Assembly (NCBI RefSeq): GCF_049537125.1
Contig: NZ_JBMVQY010000006.1
Location: 39,951 to 103,950, forward strand
Reading direction: 5' to 3'
Length of the DNA stretch: 64,000 nucleotides
DNA from: Limisphaera sp026417315
GTDB taxonomy: Bacteria > Verrucomicrobiota > Verrucomicrobiia > Limisphaerales > Limisphaeraceae
This document shows positions 1 through 8,843 of this stretch, one piece after another. The position numbers were made by a program, and so were the translations under genes. Each line of letters opens with the position of its first letter. Position 1 is the first letter of the stretch. Below the pieces are notes generated by a model. That model was not told where the DNA came from. It was given only the letters and a program-made list of their open reading frames with translations, and searched no databases.

Positions 1-1
1 A

Positions 2-1456
2 AAGGGGCCGATGTTCGATCTGGAGGCGGCGCGCGGTCCCATGGCGCGGATGTTGGAGAAGGAGGTGACCATTCACCTGGACAACGTCACGTTGGAGAAC
101 CTGATCATCCAGCTGAGCCAGACGACCGGCATCAACATCGTGGCCGACAAGTCGCTGCCGGTGCTCAAGCAGACCTTGAGCGTGAATCTGGAGAAGGTGC
201 GGCTGTCGGAGTTTCTCAAGTACGTGTCGCGAAACTACGAAGTGCAGTTTCAGGTGGGCCCGGAGCTGATCTGGGTCACGGACGCCAAGGATCCCAAGAA
301 ACGGATGGAGGAAACACGGTTTTACCGGTTGCGGACGGGCTTTGTGCGGCCCGCCCGCCTGGGCTCGGAGGAGGCGATTCGCACCGAGACGCGCGCCCCG
401 AACAACGTGGTCACCGTCACCGAAACGCAGAAGTTCCGGAAGTTCGTCAATGACGAGGCGCCCGAGATGCCCTCCATCGAGCAGGCCATTACCAACCTGT
501 TTACCGGCAGCAAATGGTTCATTGACTACGAGCGCAACCTGATCGTGGCCCGCGGTACCCCCGAGGAGTTGGAGGTCATGGAGAAGATCATCGAGGAGTT
601 CGACCGCCCGATTCAACAGGTGCTGATCGAGGCGAGATTCGTGACCATTTCCAAGCCGGCCTTCCTGCAACTGGGGGCGTTGTGGGAGACGGGTCGGGCC
701 CTGCAGGGCGTGCGGGTCCCCCAGGATTTCACGGGCCTGGCGAATCTGCAGAGTTTCCCCACGGTCAACAACGTCCCGGCGGTGGGGATCGGGCTGCAGG
801 AAGTGTTCACCAACATTCTCGGGCGCCGCGCCCTGAGCGCCACGCTCAGCGCCCTGGAGCAAAGCGGGGAGAGCCAGACCCTCAGTGCCCCCCGCCTGAC
901 TGTCTTGAACAATCGCCCGGCGACCATCTCCGACGGCAAGGTCCAGTACTATTACGAGGAGTATCAGGTCAAACAGACCGTGGGCCAGTACTACACGGCC
1001 TCCTCGTGGGTGCCCAGCGGCCGGCCCACCAAGGTGACGGCGGGCGCCGAGTTGAACGTGCTGGCCAGCATCGCCGGCGACGGCAAACACATCATCCTGG
1101 CCCTCAATCCGCGGGTGAACACCGACGTGCAGTTGGTGCCCTTCGCCACGTTGACCGATTACGACGCGCAAAGCCGTCAAGTGCTCAACTCATTCACGCT
1201 GAAACTGCCGGAGTATCGGACGCAGGAACTGGCCACCCGTGTCGTGGTCCGATCCGGCGAGACCGTCGTCATGGGCGGGGTGCTGGAGCGGGAACGGCTG
1301 ACGATGGTCGAAGCGGTGCCCATCCTGGGGAACATCCCGGTCATCGGGGCCGCCTTTCGACGGCGCACGGAGGTGGACAAACCGCGGTACCTGCTGATTT
1401 TCGTGACGGCCACCATCGTCAACGAAAAGGGCGAGTACGTGATCTACGAGGACTGA
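2..1456 (+). CDS. Secretin-family outer-membrane channel protein (5' end cut by window edge)
   Basis: Pilus- or type II-secretion-like secretin, the multimeric outer-membrane pore of the system. The N-terminal part has a secretin N0/STN-like stretch (IHLDNVTLENLIIQLS, then TGINIVADKSLP) followed by an N1-like repeat (EQAITNLFTGSKWFID...PEELEVMEKIIEEFDRP). The C-terminal half holds the secretin core, with SAPRLTVLNNRPATI and the closing VVRSGETVVMGGVLER...VPILGNIPVIGAAFRRR...LLIFVTATIV. The frame is open to the first base of the window and an ATG at 11 is only the first one visible. No signal peptide is seen, so the true start is probably upstream. It is the first gene of a five-gene operon whose order resembles the Akkermansia Amuc_1098-1102 pilus-like locus. 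The family is secure; the substrate is unknown. Confidence 0.85.
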   Translation, partial: KGPMFDLEAARGPMARMLEKEVTIHLDNVTLENLIIQLSQTTGINIVADKSLPVLKQTLSVNLEKVRLSEFLKYVSRNYEVQFQVGPELIWVTDAKDPKKRMEETRFYRLRTGFVRPARLGSEEAIRTETRAPNNVVTVTETQKFRKFVNDEAPEMPSIEQAITNLFTGSKWFIDYERNLIVARGTPEELEVMEKIIEEFDRPIQQVLIEARFVTISKPAFLQLGALWETGRALQGVRVPQDFTGLANLQSFPTVNNVPAVGIGLQEVFTNILGRRALSATLSALEQSGESQTLSAPRLTVLNNRPATISDGKVQYYYEEYQVKQTVGQYYTASSWVPSGRPTKVTAGAELNVLASIAGDGKHIILALNPRVNTDVQLVPFATLTDYDAQSRQVLNSFTLKLPEYRTQELATRVVVRSGETVVMGGVLERERLTMVEAVPILGNIPVIGAAFRRRTEVDKPRYLLIFVTATIVNEKGEYVIYED

Positions 1457-1465
1457 GCAGGAGGC

Positions 1466-3304
1466 GTGGCAATCTGGTTCCAGCAATTTGTCGTTCCAGG
1501 GTGGCGCCAGCGTCTGGTGGCGGTGGATCATGGTCGGCGCAGAGTCAAGCTCTTGCTGGGGGAACTGCAGAGGGGACGCTTCCAGCCGATCGCCCACCGG
1601 ATCGTGGATCTGGAAGAGGAAGGCCTGGTCAAACCGGAGGAGGTGCAGCGACACCTCGGGGATCTGATTCACGGGTGGGGAGAATGGCCGCTGGCAGTCG
1701 TATTGCCACCCCGACTCAGTTTCTCGCAGGTGTTGGACGTGCCTCCCCCGGCGGGGTGGGCGGACATTCCCCGGCTGATCGAGGAACAGACGGCACGTCT
1801 CCGCGGTCTGGGACAGGGTCCCTGGGTCTATGAAGCGGTGCCGTTGCCCCCGCAGGGGCGTTGGCAGCAGCCCTTCTTCCTGACGGTGGCGCGCCTGGCG
1901 GATGTCCAGCAGCACCTGGAGGATACGGTTGCGCCTGTCACGGAGGTCCGCCATGTCAGCAGTGCCGCCCGGGCGCTGGCCGAGGCGTGGGCCTGGATGG
2001 GTCGGCCGGCTTCGGAGGTGTGGCTGCTGGATGTGGGGTACGAGCAAAGCCTGCTGGTGCGCGTACGGGACGAACGCCCGGTGCTGGCCGCCGCCGAGAT
2101 CGTCGGGGCCAAGAGCTGGATCGAACGCTTCGCCGCGGTCCGGCGCTGCAGCGCGTCGGAGGCCGAGACGTTCCTGGAGCGGGAAGGGGCCTTCGCCGCT
2201 CCCCGGGTTGTGCCGGAATTGCAGGCGGCCCTGCAGGAGTGGTGGCAGCGGTTGCAACGTGCGGTGCAAGAGGCACGAGCCCTGGCCCCGGGACTGGAGG
2301 AGGGGGCCGACCCTCCAATGTATGTTTCGGGTGGGGCGGTACATTGGCCCGGGTTTGTGGAGGCGCTGCGCGCGGTCAGTGGACGACCGTGCCTGCCCTG
2401 GCCCGAGGCCCACGCGGTCGGCGGGCCACTCCCGATGACGGATCTGGCGCTCGTGGTGGGGACCGCGGTGCACGCTTTCGGCCAGGGCGCGGAGGCGCCC
2501 TCACTGTTGCCCCCGGCGTTGCGGGCCCATGGCCGGCATCTGCGACAGGTGGCGACCCTGCTGGCGGTGGCGGCAGTGTTCCTGGTGATGGTGGGACTGC
2601 TGTTGGGCCTGGGCCTGTGGCGCAAGACGCAGCGCGTGGCGGAGAAGGAACAACTTCTGGAGCAGGCGGAGACGGCGCTGGCCCGTTTGCAGGAACTGGA
2701 ACGGGCCGCGCGGCTGCGGGACAGCGCCTTCATCCGGTACTGGCCGCTGCTGGACCAGCAAGAGCGCACCGTGGATTTGTTGGAAACGTTGCGGGCGCTG
2801 GAGCAGGTGCGCGCCCGCCATGACTTTTGGACGGTCCTGCTGGCGGATGCCGAGAGTTACGCCCGCGGCAGTACGCTCCCGCTACCCGACACCAACAGCC
2901 CGGCCGTCCAGGTACAGGCCTGGTTGCAGGATCCCCCGGCCAACCCGAGCTTTGTGGTCGAGTTGTGCATTCCGGCGGCGGGGGACGCGACGCTGAAGGT
3001 TCTGTCCGAACTGGTCGCCGATTTGCGCAAAGACAACCGGCTGGCAAGAGTGGATTCGCTGCCGGCGGCGCAGCGGCGGACATGGGTCGATCCGAAGGTG
3101 ATCATTCCGGACCGTCATTTCGTGTTGGGCGTGGACATGGTGGACGGAGGGTGGCGCGGGTTGTTTCAATCCGTGCGACTACCGGAGGTTCGTTGGGGCA
3201 CCAACGTGGTGCGTCGGCCGGCGCTCTGGACCGTGCCACGCGGCCGCACGGCGCCGGCCGGCCCGGGCTCGGCCGGCCCGATCCCAGGTCGTGGTGGGGA
3301 ATGA
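1466..3304 (+). CDS. PilM-PilN-like fusion: actin-fold pilus assembly protein with one membrane segment
   Basis: Inner-membrane assembly platform protein of 612 residues. Residues about 15-340 look like the actin-like PilM/GspL cytoplasmic domain (start LVAVDHGRRRVKLL, then WLLDVGYEQSLLVRVRD, then MYVSGGAVHWPGF). One hydrophobic helix follows at about 361-384, then a coiled coil (EKEQLLEQAETALARLQELE) and a periplasmic PilN-like tail. In most type IV pilus systems PilM and PilN are separate; here they are one chain, as in GspL. The start is GTG, with AGGAGG only about one base upstream, an unusually tight spacing. The stop TGA overlaps the next start as ATGA. Family assigned by fold pattern and context; no single diagnostic motif proves it. 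Confidence 0.72.
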   Translation: MAIWFQQFVVPGWRQRLVAVDHGRRRVKLLLGELQRGRFQPIAHRIVDLEEEGLVKPEEVQRHLGDLIHGWGEWPLAVVLPPRLSFSQVLDVPPPAGWADIPRLIEEQTARLRGLGQGPWVYEAVPLPPQGRWQQPFFLTVARLADVQQHLEDTVAPVTEVRHVSSAARALAEAWAWMGRPASEVWLLDVGYEQSLLVRVRDERPVLAAAEIVGAKSWIERFAAVRRCSASEAETFLEREGAFAAPRVVPELQAALQEWWQRLQRAVQEARALAPGLEEGADPPMYVSGGAVHWPGFVEALRAVSGRPCLPWPEAHAVGGPLPMTDLALVVGTAVHAFGQGAEAPSLLPPALRAHGRHLRQVATLLAVAAVFLVMVGLLLGLGLWRKTQRVAEKEQLLEQAETALARLQELERAARLRDSAFIRYWPLLDQQERTVDLLETLRALEQVRARHDFWTVLLADAESYARGSTLPLPDTNSPAVQVQAWLQDPPANPSFVVELCIPAAGDATLKVLSELVADLRKDNRLARVDSLPAAQRRTWVDPKVIIPDRHFVLGVDMVDGGWRGLFQSVRLPEVRWGTNVVRRPALWTVPRGRTAPAGPGSAGPIPGRGGE

Positions 3305-4140
3305 TTTCTGAACGCAAGATTCGGCGCGTGCAGTGGGTAACCGTCGCTCTGGCAGCCGGCCTGGTGTTGCTTTACTGGGTGGGATACCGGCCGGCGAGCG
3401 TGCGCGCCCGGGAGTTGGATCGGCCCGTGGCCGAGGCGTGGAAGCAGCTGGTGGCAGCGGTTCAAACCAATGTCCATGCCCGCAGTGTGCAGGCGGCGGT
3501 GTTGGAGGATGCCGTGCGTCGGATGCAACAGGCGGCCCGCTGGTTGGAGGAGGCTGGTAAAGCGGCGTCTGCACGGGTTGCCTGGGACGAAGGCACCGAG
3601 CAGCGCCTGCGGCAGGAATTCCAACTGCTCGAGTTTGACCGCCAGCGCTTTCTTACCATGGCCGAGCTCCGGAGCCGTGCTGCGGCGGCCAAAGTGATCG
3701 TGGCCGAGGCGGTATGGCAGGGGTATCCGGATTACGATCCGCAGTTACATCCGCCCGCGCTGCACTGGGCCCTGCTGGCCACGGTGCAGCAGGTGCTGGA
3801 CACCGCGCTGGCGTGCGAGGTTCGTGCCCTGAGCAATCTCACTGTACTGCCCACCCTCAGCTACGGGGCCGGCGAGTCCGGGGAACCGGTGTACCATCAG
3901 TTCCGACTCCGGCTGGAGATGATCGGCACGGCGCCGGCCCTGGAACGTTTCCTGCGGAGTCTGCCGTTGCGGCCCGGGGATTGGGAGGGTGCCGGCCTGC
4001 CCGCCATCTCCTCCAAGACGCAGGCGTTTTTTGTGGACCGTGTGCTGCTCAAGAACGTGTCGGCCAATCCGGACCTGACCGGGTTGGACGTGGTGGTCAG
4101 TGCCTTCTGTGCGCAGCCCGGGTCCGGCTCGGAGCGATGA
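3301..4140 (+). CDS. PilO-like inner-membrane pilus protein (Amuc_1100-like)
   Basis: Predicted 279-residue bitopic protein: short basic N-terminus, one membrane helix at about 11-29, a heptad-rich coiled coil at about 40-130 and a compact C-terminal domain. That layout, plus its position between the PilM-N fusion and a PilP-like protein, matches PilO/GspM and the verrucomicrobial Amuc_1100 family. ATG overlaps the upstream stop (ATGA at 3301-3304), and its own stop overlaps the next ATG, so translation is probably coupled. In type IV pili PilO pairs with PilN in the periplasm to align the machine. Sequence alone is weak evidence for this divergent family, so the call rests largely on context. 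Confidence 0.6.
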   Translation: MISERKIRRVQWVTVALAAGLVLLYWVGYRPASVRARELDRPVAEAWKQLVAAVQTNVHARSVQAAVLEDAVRRMQQAARWLEEAGKAASARVAWDEGTEQRLRQEFQLLEFDRQRFLTMAELRSRAAAAKVIVAEAVWQGYPDYDPQLHPPALHWALLATVQQVLDTALACEVRALSNLTVLPTLSYGAGESGEPVYHQFRLRLEMIGTAPALERFLRSLPLRPGDWEGAGLPAISSKTQAFFVDRVLLKNVSANPDLTGLDVVVSAFCAQPGSGSER

Positions 4141-4658
4141 ACCGTCTTGTGCAAAGGAGCCTGCTGTTGGTGGCCGTGGTCTTTGCGGCGGCCGTGGCGG
4201 TGGGCTGGTTGGTCTTGCGAGACATGGACGACGGCCCACCCGCACTGCCGCGAGCGGACACCTCGCTCACCAATCTGCCGGTGATCCTGCCCGCGGAGCC
4301 GGACTTTCCGGACCGCTTCGGGCCTGTCAGGTGGCGGGAAGCCGTGCGGGGCACCAACGAGATGTCGGCGTTCGTTACGACCTTCTTTCGACCGCCCCCG
4401 CCCCCGCCGCCGCCCGTGCGGAAAACGCAAAAGTTCCAACTCACCTATCAGGGTTATTTCGAGACGGCCGAGGGGACTCAGCGGGCCTATGTCCTGGTCA
4501 ACGATCGTCTGGCCGTGTTGCCGCCGGGGGCCAGAGTGGTGGGAGACGTGGTGATTACGAACATTCACCGACTGCGTCTGGACTTGTTGCAGGCGGGGAC
4601 GCAGGCTCTCAGTGTACCGTTTCGGGGGACGCGCGAGGTGGAGGTGCCGGTCGAATGA
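4137..4658 (+). CDS. PilP/GspC-like periplasmic pilus component with polyproline linker
   Basis: 173-residue protein with an N-terminal membrane anchor (about 6-26), a low-complexity linker with eight consecutive prolines at about 84-91, and a small beta-rich C-terminal domain (FQLTYQGYFETAEGTQRAYV...VGDVVITNIHRLRLDL). This is the layout of PilP and GspC, which link the inner-membrane platform to the secretin. Such proteins carry a so-called HR domain in which a short strand sets the effect of a mature or pseudo-substrate surface. It is joined to both neighbours by ATGA overlaps. Context is strong; family membership by sequence is only suggestive. Confidence 0.58.
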   Translation: MNRLVQRSLLLVAVVFAAAVAVGWLVLRDMDDGPPALPRADTSLTNLPVILPAEPDFPDRFGPVRWREAVRGTNEMSAFVTTFFRPPPPPPPPVRKTQKFQLTYQGYFETAEGTQRAYVLVNDRLAVLPPGARVVGDVVITNIHRLRLDLLQAGTQALSVPFRGTREVEVPVE

Positions 4659-6391
4659 ATCCTTCCGCGACATCGGGTCCCGTCGAGGTGGGCGAGCTGC
4701 TGCGGCAGCGCGGGATTCTGACGGAAAAGCAGCTCGAACAGGTGCGGCGTCGCCAGGCCCGCTCCGGACTGCCGCAACACCGGGTGATCGTGGAGTTGAA
4801 CTACGCCTCCGAGGAGGACACGTATCGCGCGCTGGCGGAACTTCACCAAATGCCGTTTGTGGACGTCAGTGCCCTCGAGCTGGATCCGGAGATCCTCAAG
4901 GAAGTTCCCCTGAAGCTGGTGTTCCATTATCGGCTCCTGCCCTTGCGGCGCGAGGGGGACGTGTTGACGGTGGCCGTGTCGGAGCCGCCCATGCCCATGG
5001 AGCAGGGCAACCTGCGGCTGATGCTGCACCGGCCGCTGGAGTTCGTTCTGAGCACGCCCAGTGCCATTCAGGCGGCCTTGCGGCGGCACTTCGGCCTCGG
5101 GGCAGAAACCATTCAGCAACTGCGCGACGAACGAGGGACGGAGGACACCACCGTGGAGACGGTGTTCGATGTGAAACCCGCCGAGGACGATCCGGCGGTG
5201 CAGGCCTCGATCGCGCGGTTGGTGGACCAGATCCTGATGGAGGCACTGCGTCTGGACGCCACCGACATCCACATCGAGCCGTATCCGGATGCGATTCGTC
5301 TCCGGTACCGCATTGACGGCGTGTTGCGAACCGTGCCCGTGCCGGCGGGCCTTCGCAAATTGCACGCCCCATTGGTGTCGCGCCTCAAAATCATGGCGGG
5401 GTTGAACATTGCCGAGAAACGCCTGCCCCAGGACGGGCGCATCGCGATGAAGACCGGCAACGAGGCATACGACCTGCGGGTTTCCGTGCTGCCCACCTGC
5501 CATGGCGAGGCGCTCTGCCTGCGCGTGCTGGGTCGGCAGAGTCTGTTTCTCGATCTCGGCCAACTGGGGATGGAGCCGGAGCAGGAGGCCTTGATGCGGC
5601 AGTTGGTCGAATTGCCGCAGGGCATGGTGTTGCTGACGGGGCCGACCGGCAGCGGCAAAACCACGACGCTGTACGCGGCGCTCGCACAGGCCAACGATGA
5701 AGGCCGCAAAATCATCACCATCGAAAACCCCGTGGAATATCAACTGGAGGGTGTGGCCCAGATTCAGACCCGGGAGGAGATCGGTCTGACCTTTGCGAGC
5801 GGCCTGCGTGCCGTGTTGCGACACGATCCGGACGTCATCCTCATTGGCGAGATTCGAGATCCGGAAACGGCGGAGATAGCCGTGCGCGCGGCGCAAACGG
5901 GGCACCTGGTCTTTTCCACTCTTCACACCAATGACAGTGTGACCACGGTCACGAGGCTGTTGGAGATGGGCATCGAACCGAGTGTGCTGGGCTCGTCCCT
6001 GGTGGCCAGCATTGCCCAGCGCCTGGCGCAGCGGATTTGTCGCCACTGCATGGAGCGGGATGCGGAGCTGCCCGCGGATCTTCGGGCCGAGATGGCCCAG
6101 GCGGTGGGACGGCCGGAGAGCGAACTCCAGGCCTGGCGGGGACGCGGTTGCGTGGAGTGCCATCAGCGCGGCTATCGCGGCCGCGTCGCGTTGTTCGAGT
6201 TCTTTGTGCTCAACGAGGAGCTGGCCGACCTGATCGAACCGGGCGTGAAGGCCGGGCGCCTGCGAGAGGCGGCACGGCGGCACGGGTGGCGGTCGTTGCG
6301 TGAGAACGGATGGCTGAAGGTGCAGCAGGGGCTGATTGCAGTGGCGGAACTGCAGCGACTCACCCGGCGCGTTCGAGCCGTTTCGGGGTGA
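4655..6391 (+). CDS. Type II secretion / type IV pilus assembly ATPase (GspE/PilB family)
   Basis: Hexameric cytoplasmic ATPase of 578 residues that powers pilin or pseudopilin assembly. Residues 1-150 form an MshEN/GspE N-terminal domain. The catalytic core has Walker A GPTGSGKT (329-336), the Asp-box region around IENPVEYQLEG, Walker B VILIGEIRD (394-402) and the His box TGHLVFSTLHTND (415-427). A zinc-binding loop has two CxxC pairs (C462/C465 and C499/C502, the latter in CVECHQRGYRGR). The ATG overlaps the upstream stop by ATGA. It closes the operon; no major pilin, PilC or prepilin peptidase gene is adjacent, so these must lie elsewhere. Confidence 0.93.
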   Translation: MNPSATSGPVEVGELLRQRGILTEKQLEQVRRRQARSGLPQHRVIVELNYASEEDTYRALAELHQMPFVDVSALELDPEILKEVPLKLVFHYRLLPLRREGDVLTVAVSEPPMPMEQGNLRLMLHRPLEFVLSTPSAIQAALRRHFGLGAETIQQLRDERGTEDTTVETVFDVKPAEDDPAVQASIARLVDQILMEALRLDATDIHIEPYPDAIRLRYRIDGVLRTVPVPAGLRKLHAPLVSRLKIMAGLNIAEKRLPQDGRIAMKTGNEAYDLRVSVLPTCHGEALCLRVLGRQSLFLDLGQLGMEPEQEALMRQLVELPQGMVLLTGPTGSGKTTTLYAALAQANDEGRKIITIENPVEYQLEGVAQIQTREEIGLTFASGLRAVLRHDPDVILIGEIRDPETAEIAVRAAQTGHLVFSTLHTNDSVTTVTRLLEMGIEPSVLGSSLVASIAQRLAQRICRHCMERDAELPADLRAEMAQAVGRPESELQAWRGRGCVECHQRGYRGRVALFEFFVLNEELADLIEPGVKAGRLREAARRHGWRSLRENGWLKVQQGLIAVAELQRLTRRVRAVSG

Positions 6392-6765
6392 ACCGGGCCG
6401 GGCCCCAAGCCGTTGGGTTTCCTTGTGTGTCCGAGGCCCGGTGCGGGGAGCCCGGCTGCAGAGCAAGCCGGATCTCTGGCCGCAGCCCGCTCCCGGGTCA
6501 GAGCAAAGGGCAGGGCCCCCGGGTCCCGAGCGGCCTCGAGAGCGGAGGTGCATGCATGTACATGGGCGGCGGGCCTCCGTGCGGCCGAGCGTCTCCGTAC
6601 TCCCCGGCCGGCCCGCAAGCCCGGTGCCCTCCGCAAAGGCCGCCTGTTTGGGGTTTTGGGTGGGGGGAAGTGGCGGGAGAAACCCGAAGCCTGTCGGCCC
6701 GTGGAAAGCCGCACAAGTCGGGATGCCGGGAGAGCCGGTGCGGCGAAGCCGGGGTGGGATCCGGC
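6392..6765. other. Intergenic stretch between convergent pilus operon and uppS
   Basis: No gene or RNA was recognised in these 374 bases between two converging transcription units. They hold a short palindrome CATGTACATG (6555-6564) and a G-rich run (6652-6671) with several G-tracts, but no hairpin followed by a T run. Confidence 0.5.
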
Positions 6766-7566
6766 TTACACGGTGCCGAACCGACGGTGCCGGCGGGCGT
6801 ACTCTTCCAGGGCCGCGTAGAAGTGGGCCTTGCGGAAGTCGGGCCAGAGCACCGGAGTCACCACCAGCTCGGCGTAGGAGATCTGCCAGAGCAGGAAGTT
6901 GCTGACGCGCATTTCCCCGCTGGTGCGGATGAGCAGATCGGGGTCGGGAATGTTGCGCGTCCACAGGTGCTGGGCGAAGAGATGCTCGTCGATGTCGTCC
7001 GGGTCCAGTTCCCCGGCCTTGACCTTGCGGGCCAGGCTCCGCGCGGCTTCGACGATTTCGGTGCGGCCGCCGTAGCTGAGGGCCATGATGAGGGTGAGCC
7101 CGTTGTTCTTGGACAAAAGGCGGACGGTCTTTTGGAGCTGGGTCTGGACGGCTTCGGGCAGTCGGTAGATCTGGCCGATGACGTGGAGACGGACGTTGTG
7201 GCGCTGGAGCTCTGCCGTTTCGGTTTTGAGGTACTGGAGGAGGTACTTCATCAGGGCATCGACCTCTTCCTTGGGCCGGTTCCAGTTCTCCACGGAGAAG
7301 GCGTAGAGGGTCAGGTATTGGATGCCGAGCTCGCCGGCGGCACGGACGACGACCCGGGCCGATTCGGCCCCGTGTCGATGGCCTTCGATTCTCGGCAGGC
7401 CGCGTTGCCGGGCCCAGCGACCGTTGCCGTCCATGATGATGGCGACATGGCGGGGCAGCGAGGCGCGCGCTTCGGGGCTGAGCTGGACATGGGCCGTGTT
7501 CATGGAGTCCGGCCGCGTCGGCGGCGTGTCCGTGGATGCCAGGGTTTCCAATCCACCGTTCTTCAT
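6766..7566 (-). CDS. uppS: Isoprenyl transferase (undecaprenyl diphosphate synthase)
   Basis: Cis-prenyltransferase that condenses isopentenyl diphosphate onto farnesyl diphosphate to make the C55 carrier for peptidoglycan and polysaccharide synthesis; cytoplasmic or membrane-associated. Family signatures are present: HVAIIMDGNGRWA with the catalytic Asp, GHRHGAE, the YAFSVENWNRP motif, and LLIRTSGEMRVSNFLLWQ near the end. With the ATG at 7566 the protein has 266 residues; an ATG at 7503 would give 245, closer to the usual ~250. Neither has a Shine-Dalgarno. The 7566 start lies 8 bases after the purA stop, so the two genes are very likely one transcript. The missing typical RBS suggests translational coupling to purA. 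Confidence 0.93.
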   Translation of the reverse strand: MKNGGLETLASTDTPPTRPDSMNTAHVQLSPEARASLPRHVAIIMDGNGRWARQRGLPRIEGHRHGAESARVVVRAAGELGIQYLTLYAFSVENWNRPKEEVDALMKYLLQYLKTETAELQRHNVRLHVIGQIYRLPEAVQTQLQKTVRLLSKNNGLTLIMALSYGGRTEIVEAARSLARKVKAGELDPDDIDEHLFAQHLWTRNIPDPDLLIRTSGEMRVSNFLLWQISYAELVVTPVLWPDFRKAHFYAALEEYARRHRRFGTV

Positions 7567-7574
7567 GGAACGGA

Positions 7575-8843
7575 TCAGCGTTCGATGGTTTGTTCCCGGG
7601 CCGGGCCCACCGAAACAATGCGAATGGGGGCGCCGACCAGATCCTCCAGGGCTTTGAGGTAGGCCCGCGCTTTGGTGGGCAGCTGCTTCCAACTGCGGGC
7701 CCCCTGGGTGGACGTACACCAGCCTTCGAACTCGGCGTACACGGGTTCACAGGCGGAGAGTTCCTGCACATCGGCAGGCGGGATGTCATACTGGCGGCGG
7801 CCCACGCGATAGCCCAGGCAAACCTTGATGGTGGAAAGCGTGTCCAGCCCGTCCAGGTTGGTCACGGCCAGTTCGTCCACGCCGTTGATGCGAACGGCGT
7901 GTCGGACGGCCACGGCGTCGAACCAGCCGCAACGGCGTGGTCGGCCGGTGGTGGCTCCAAATTCACGGCCCATGCTGTGCAGAAGGTCTCCGAGCGCGGC
8001 ATCTTCCGTGGGTAACGGACCTTCTCCCACGCGTGTCGTGTAAGCCTTCATGACGCCCACCACGCGGTCAATGCGATTCGGTGGCACGCCCGTGCCCGTA
8101 CAGGCTCCCCCGGCCGTGGTATTGGACGACGTGACAAACGGATACGTGCCATGGTCGATGTCGAGAAACGTCCCCTGCGCCCCTTCGAACAGGAGGCTTT
8201 TGCCCTCGGCGATGGCCTGGTGGAGCAGGGCGACCGTGTTGGCCACGAAGGGCTGCAAAAAGCTTCCTGCTGCCTGATATTCCTGCAACACCTTCCGGTA
8301 GCTCAAGGGCCTGGCCCCCCAGGCACGCAACACCTCGTTGTTTTCCCGGATGCGCCGGCGCAGCTTTTCAGCGAAAACCTCGGGCCGTACGAGGTCCAAC
8401 ATGCGCAACCCCACCCGGGCGGCCTTGTCGGCATACGCCGGACCGATGCCCCGTTTGGTGGTGCCCAGTTTATGGCGGCCCTGCCGGTTTTCGCGGGCCA
8501 CGTCCAGCTCCCGATGGTACGGCAGGACCACATGGGCTGTCTCACTGATGACCAGGTTGCGGTCCACCTTGACGCCCAAGCGCCGCAATCCCTGAATTTC
8601 CTCCATCAGGCTCACCGGATCGATCACCACCCCGTTGGCAATCACGCAGAGCTTGTCCGGCCGAAGAATGCCCGACGGCACCAGGTGCAGAATGTACCGC
8701 TCCTGTCCGACCAGTACGGTGTGCCCTGCGTTGTTTCCTCCGGCGTAGCGGATGACCACGTCCGCTTCTTCCGTCAGCACATCGATGATTTTGCCCTTGC
8801 CTTCGTCGCCCCACTGGGCGCCCACCAGAATCGTGTTGGCCAT
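7575..8843 (-). CDS. purA: Adenylosuccinate synthetase
   Basis: GTP-dependent ligase that joins IMP and aspartate in the first committed step to AMP. 422 residues, the usual bacterial length. Seen are the phosphate-loop block GAQWGDEGKGK with the catalytic Asp13, the NNAGHTVLV block with His41, and FEGAQGTFLDIDHGTYPFV with the following TSSNTTAGGACTG. Both catalytic residues are intact. It is the upstream gene of a probable purA-uppS pair. No convincing Shine-Dalgarno precedes the ATG at 8843. Confidence 0.97.
   Translation of the reverse strand: MANTILVGAQWGDEGKGKIIDVLTEEADVVIRYAGGNNAGHTVLVGQERYILHLVPSGILRPDKLCVIANGVVIDPVSLMEEIQGLRRLGVKVDRNLVISETAHVVLPYHRELDVARENRQGRHKLGTTKRGIGPAYADKAARVGLRMLDLVRPEVFAEKLRRRIRENNEVLRAWGARPLSYRKVLQEYQAAGSFLQPFVANTVALLHQAIAEGKSLLFEGAQGTFLDIDHGTYPFVTSSNTTAGGACTGTGVPPNRIDRVVGVMKAYTTRVGEGPLPTEDAALGDLLHSMGREFGATTGRPRRCGWFDAVAVRHAVRINGVDELAVTNLDGLDTLSTIKVCLGYRVGRRQYDIPPADVQELSACEPVYAEFEGWCTSTQGARSWKQLPTKARAYLKALEDLVGAPIRIVSVGPAREQTIER

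Noticed and set aside
6652..6671. G-rich run as a G-quadruplex regulator
   Set aside because: Tract spacing is irregular and it sits between converging genes with no start nearby; not supported enough to report as a feature.
4565..7789. About 1070-codon open frame on the minus strand across the pilus ATPase and into uppS
   Set aside because: Antisense to a clear GspE and out of frame with uppS; histidine/arginine/glutamine-rich with no recognisable fold.
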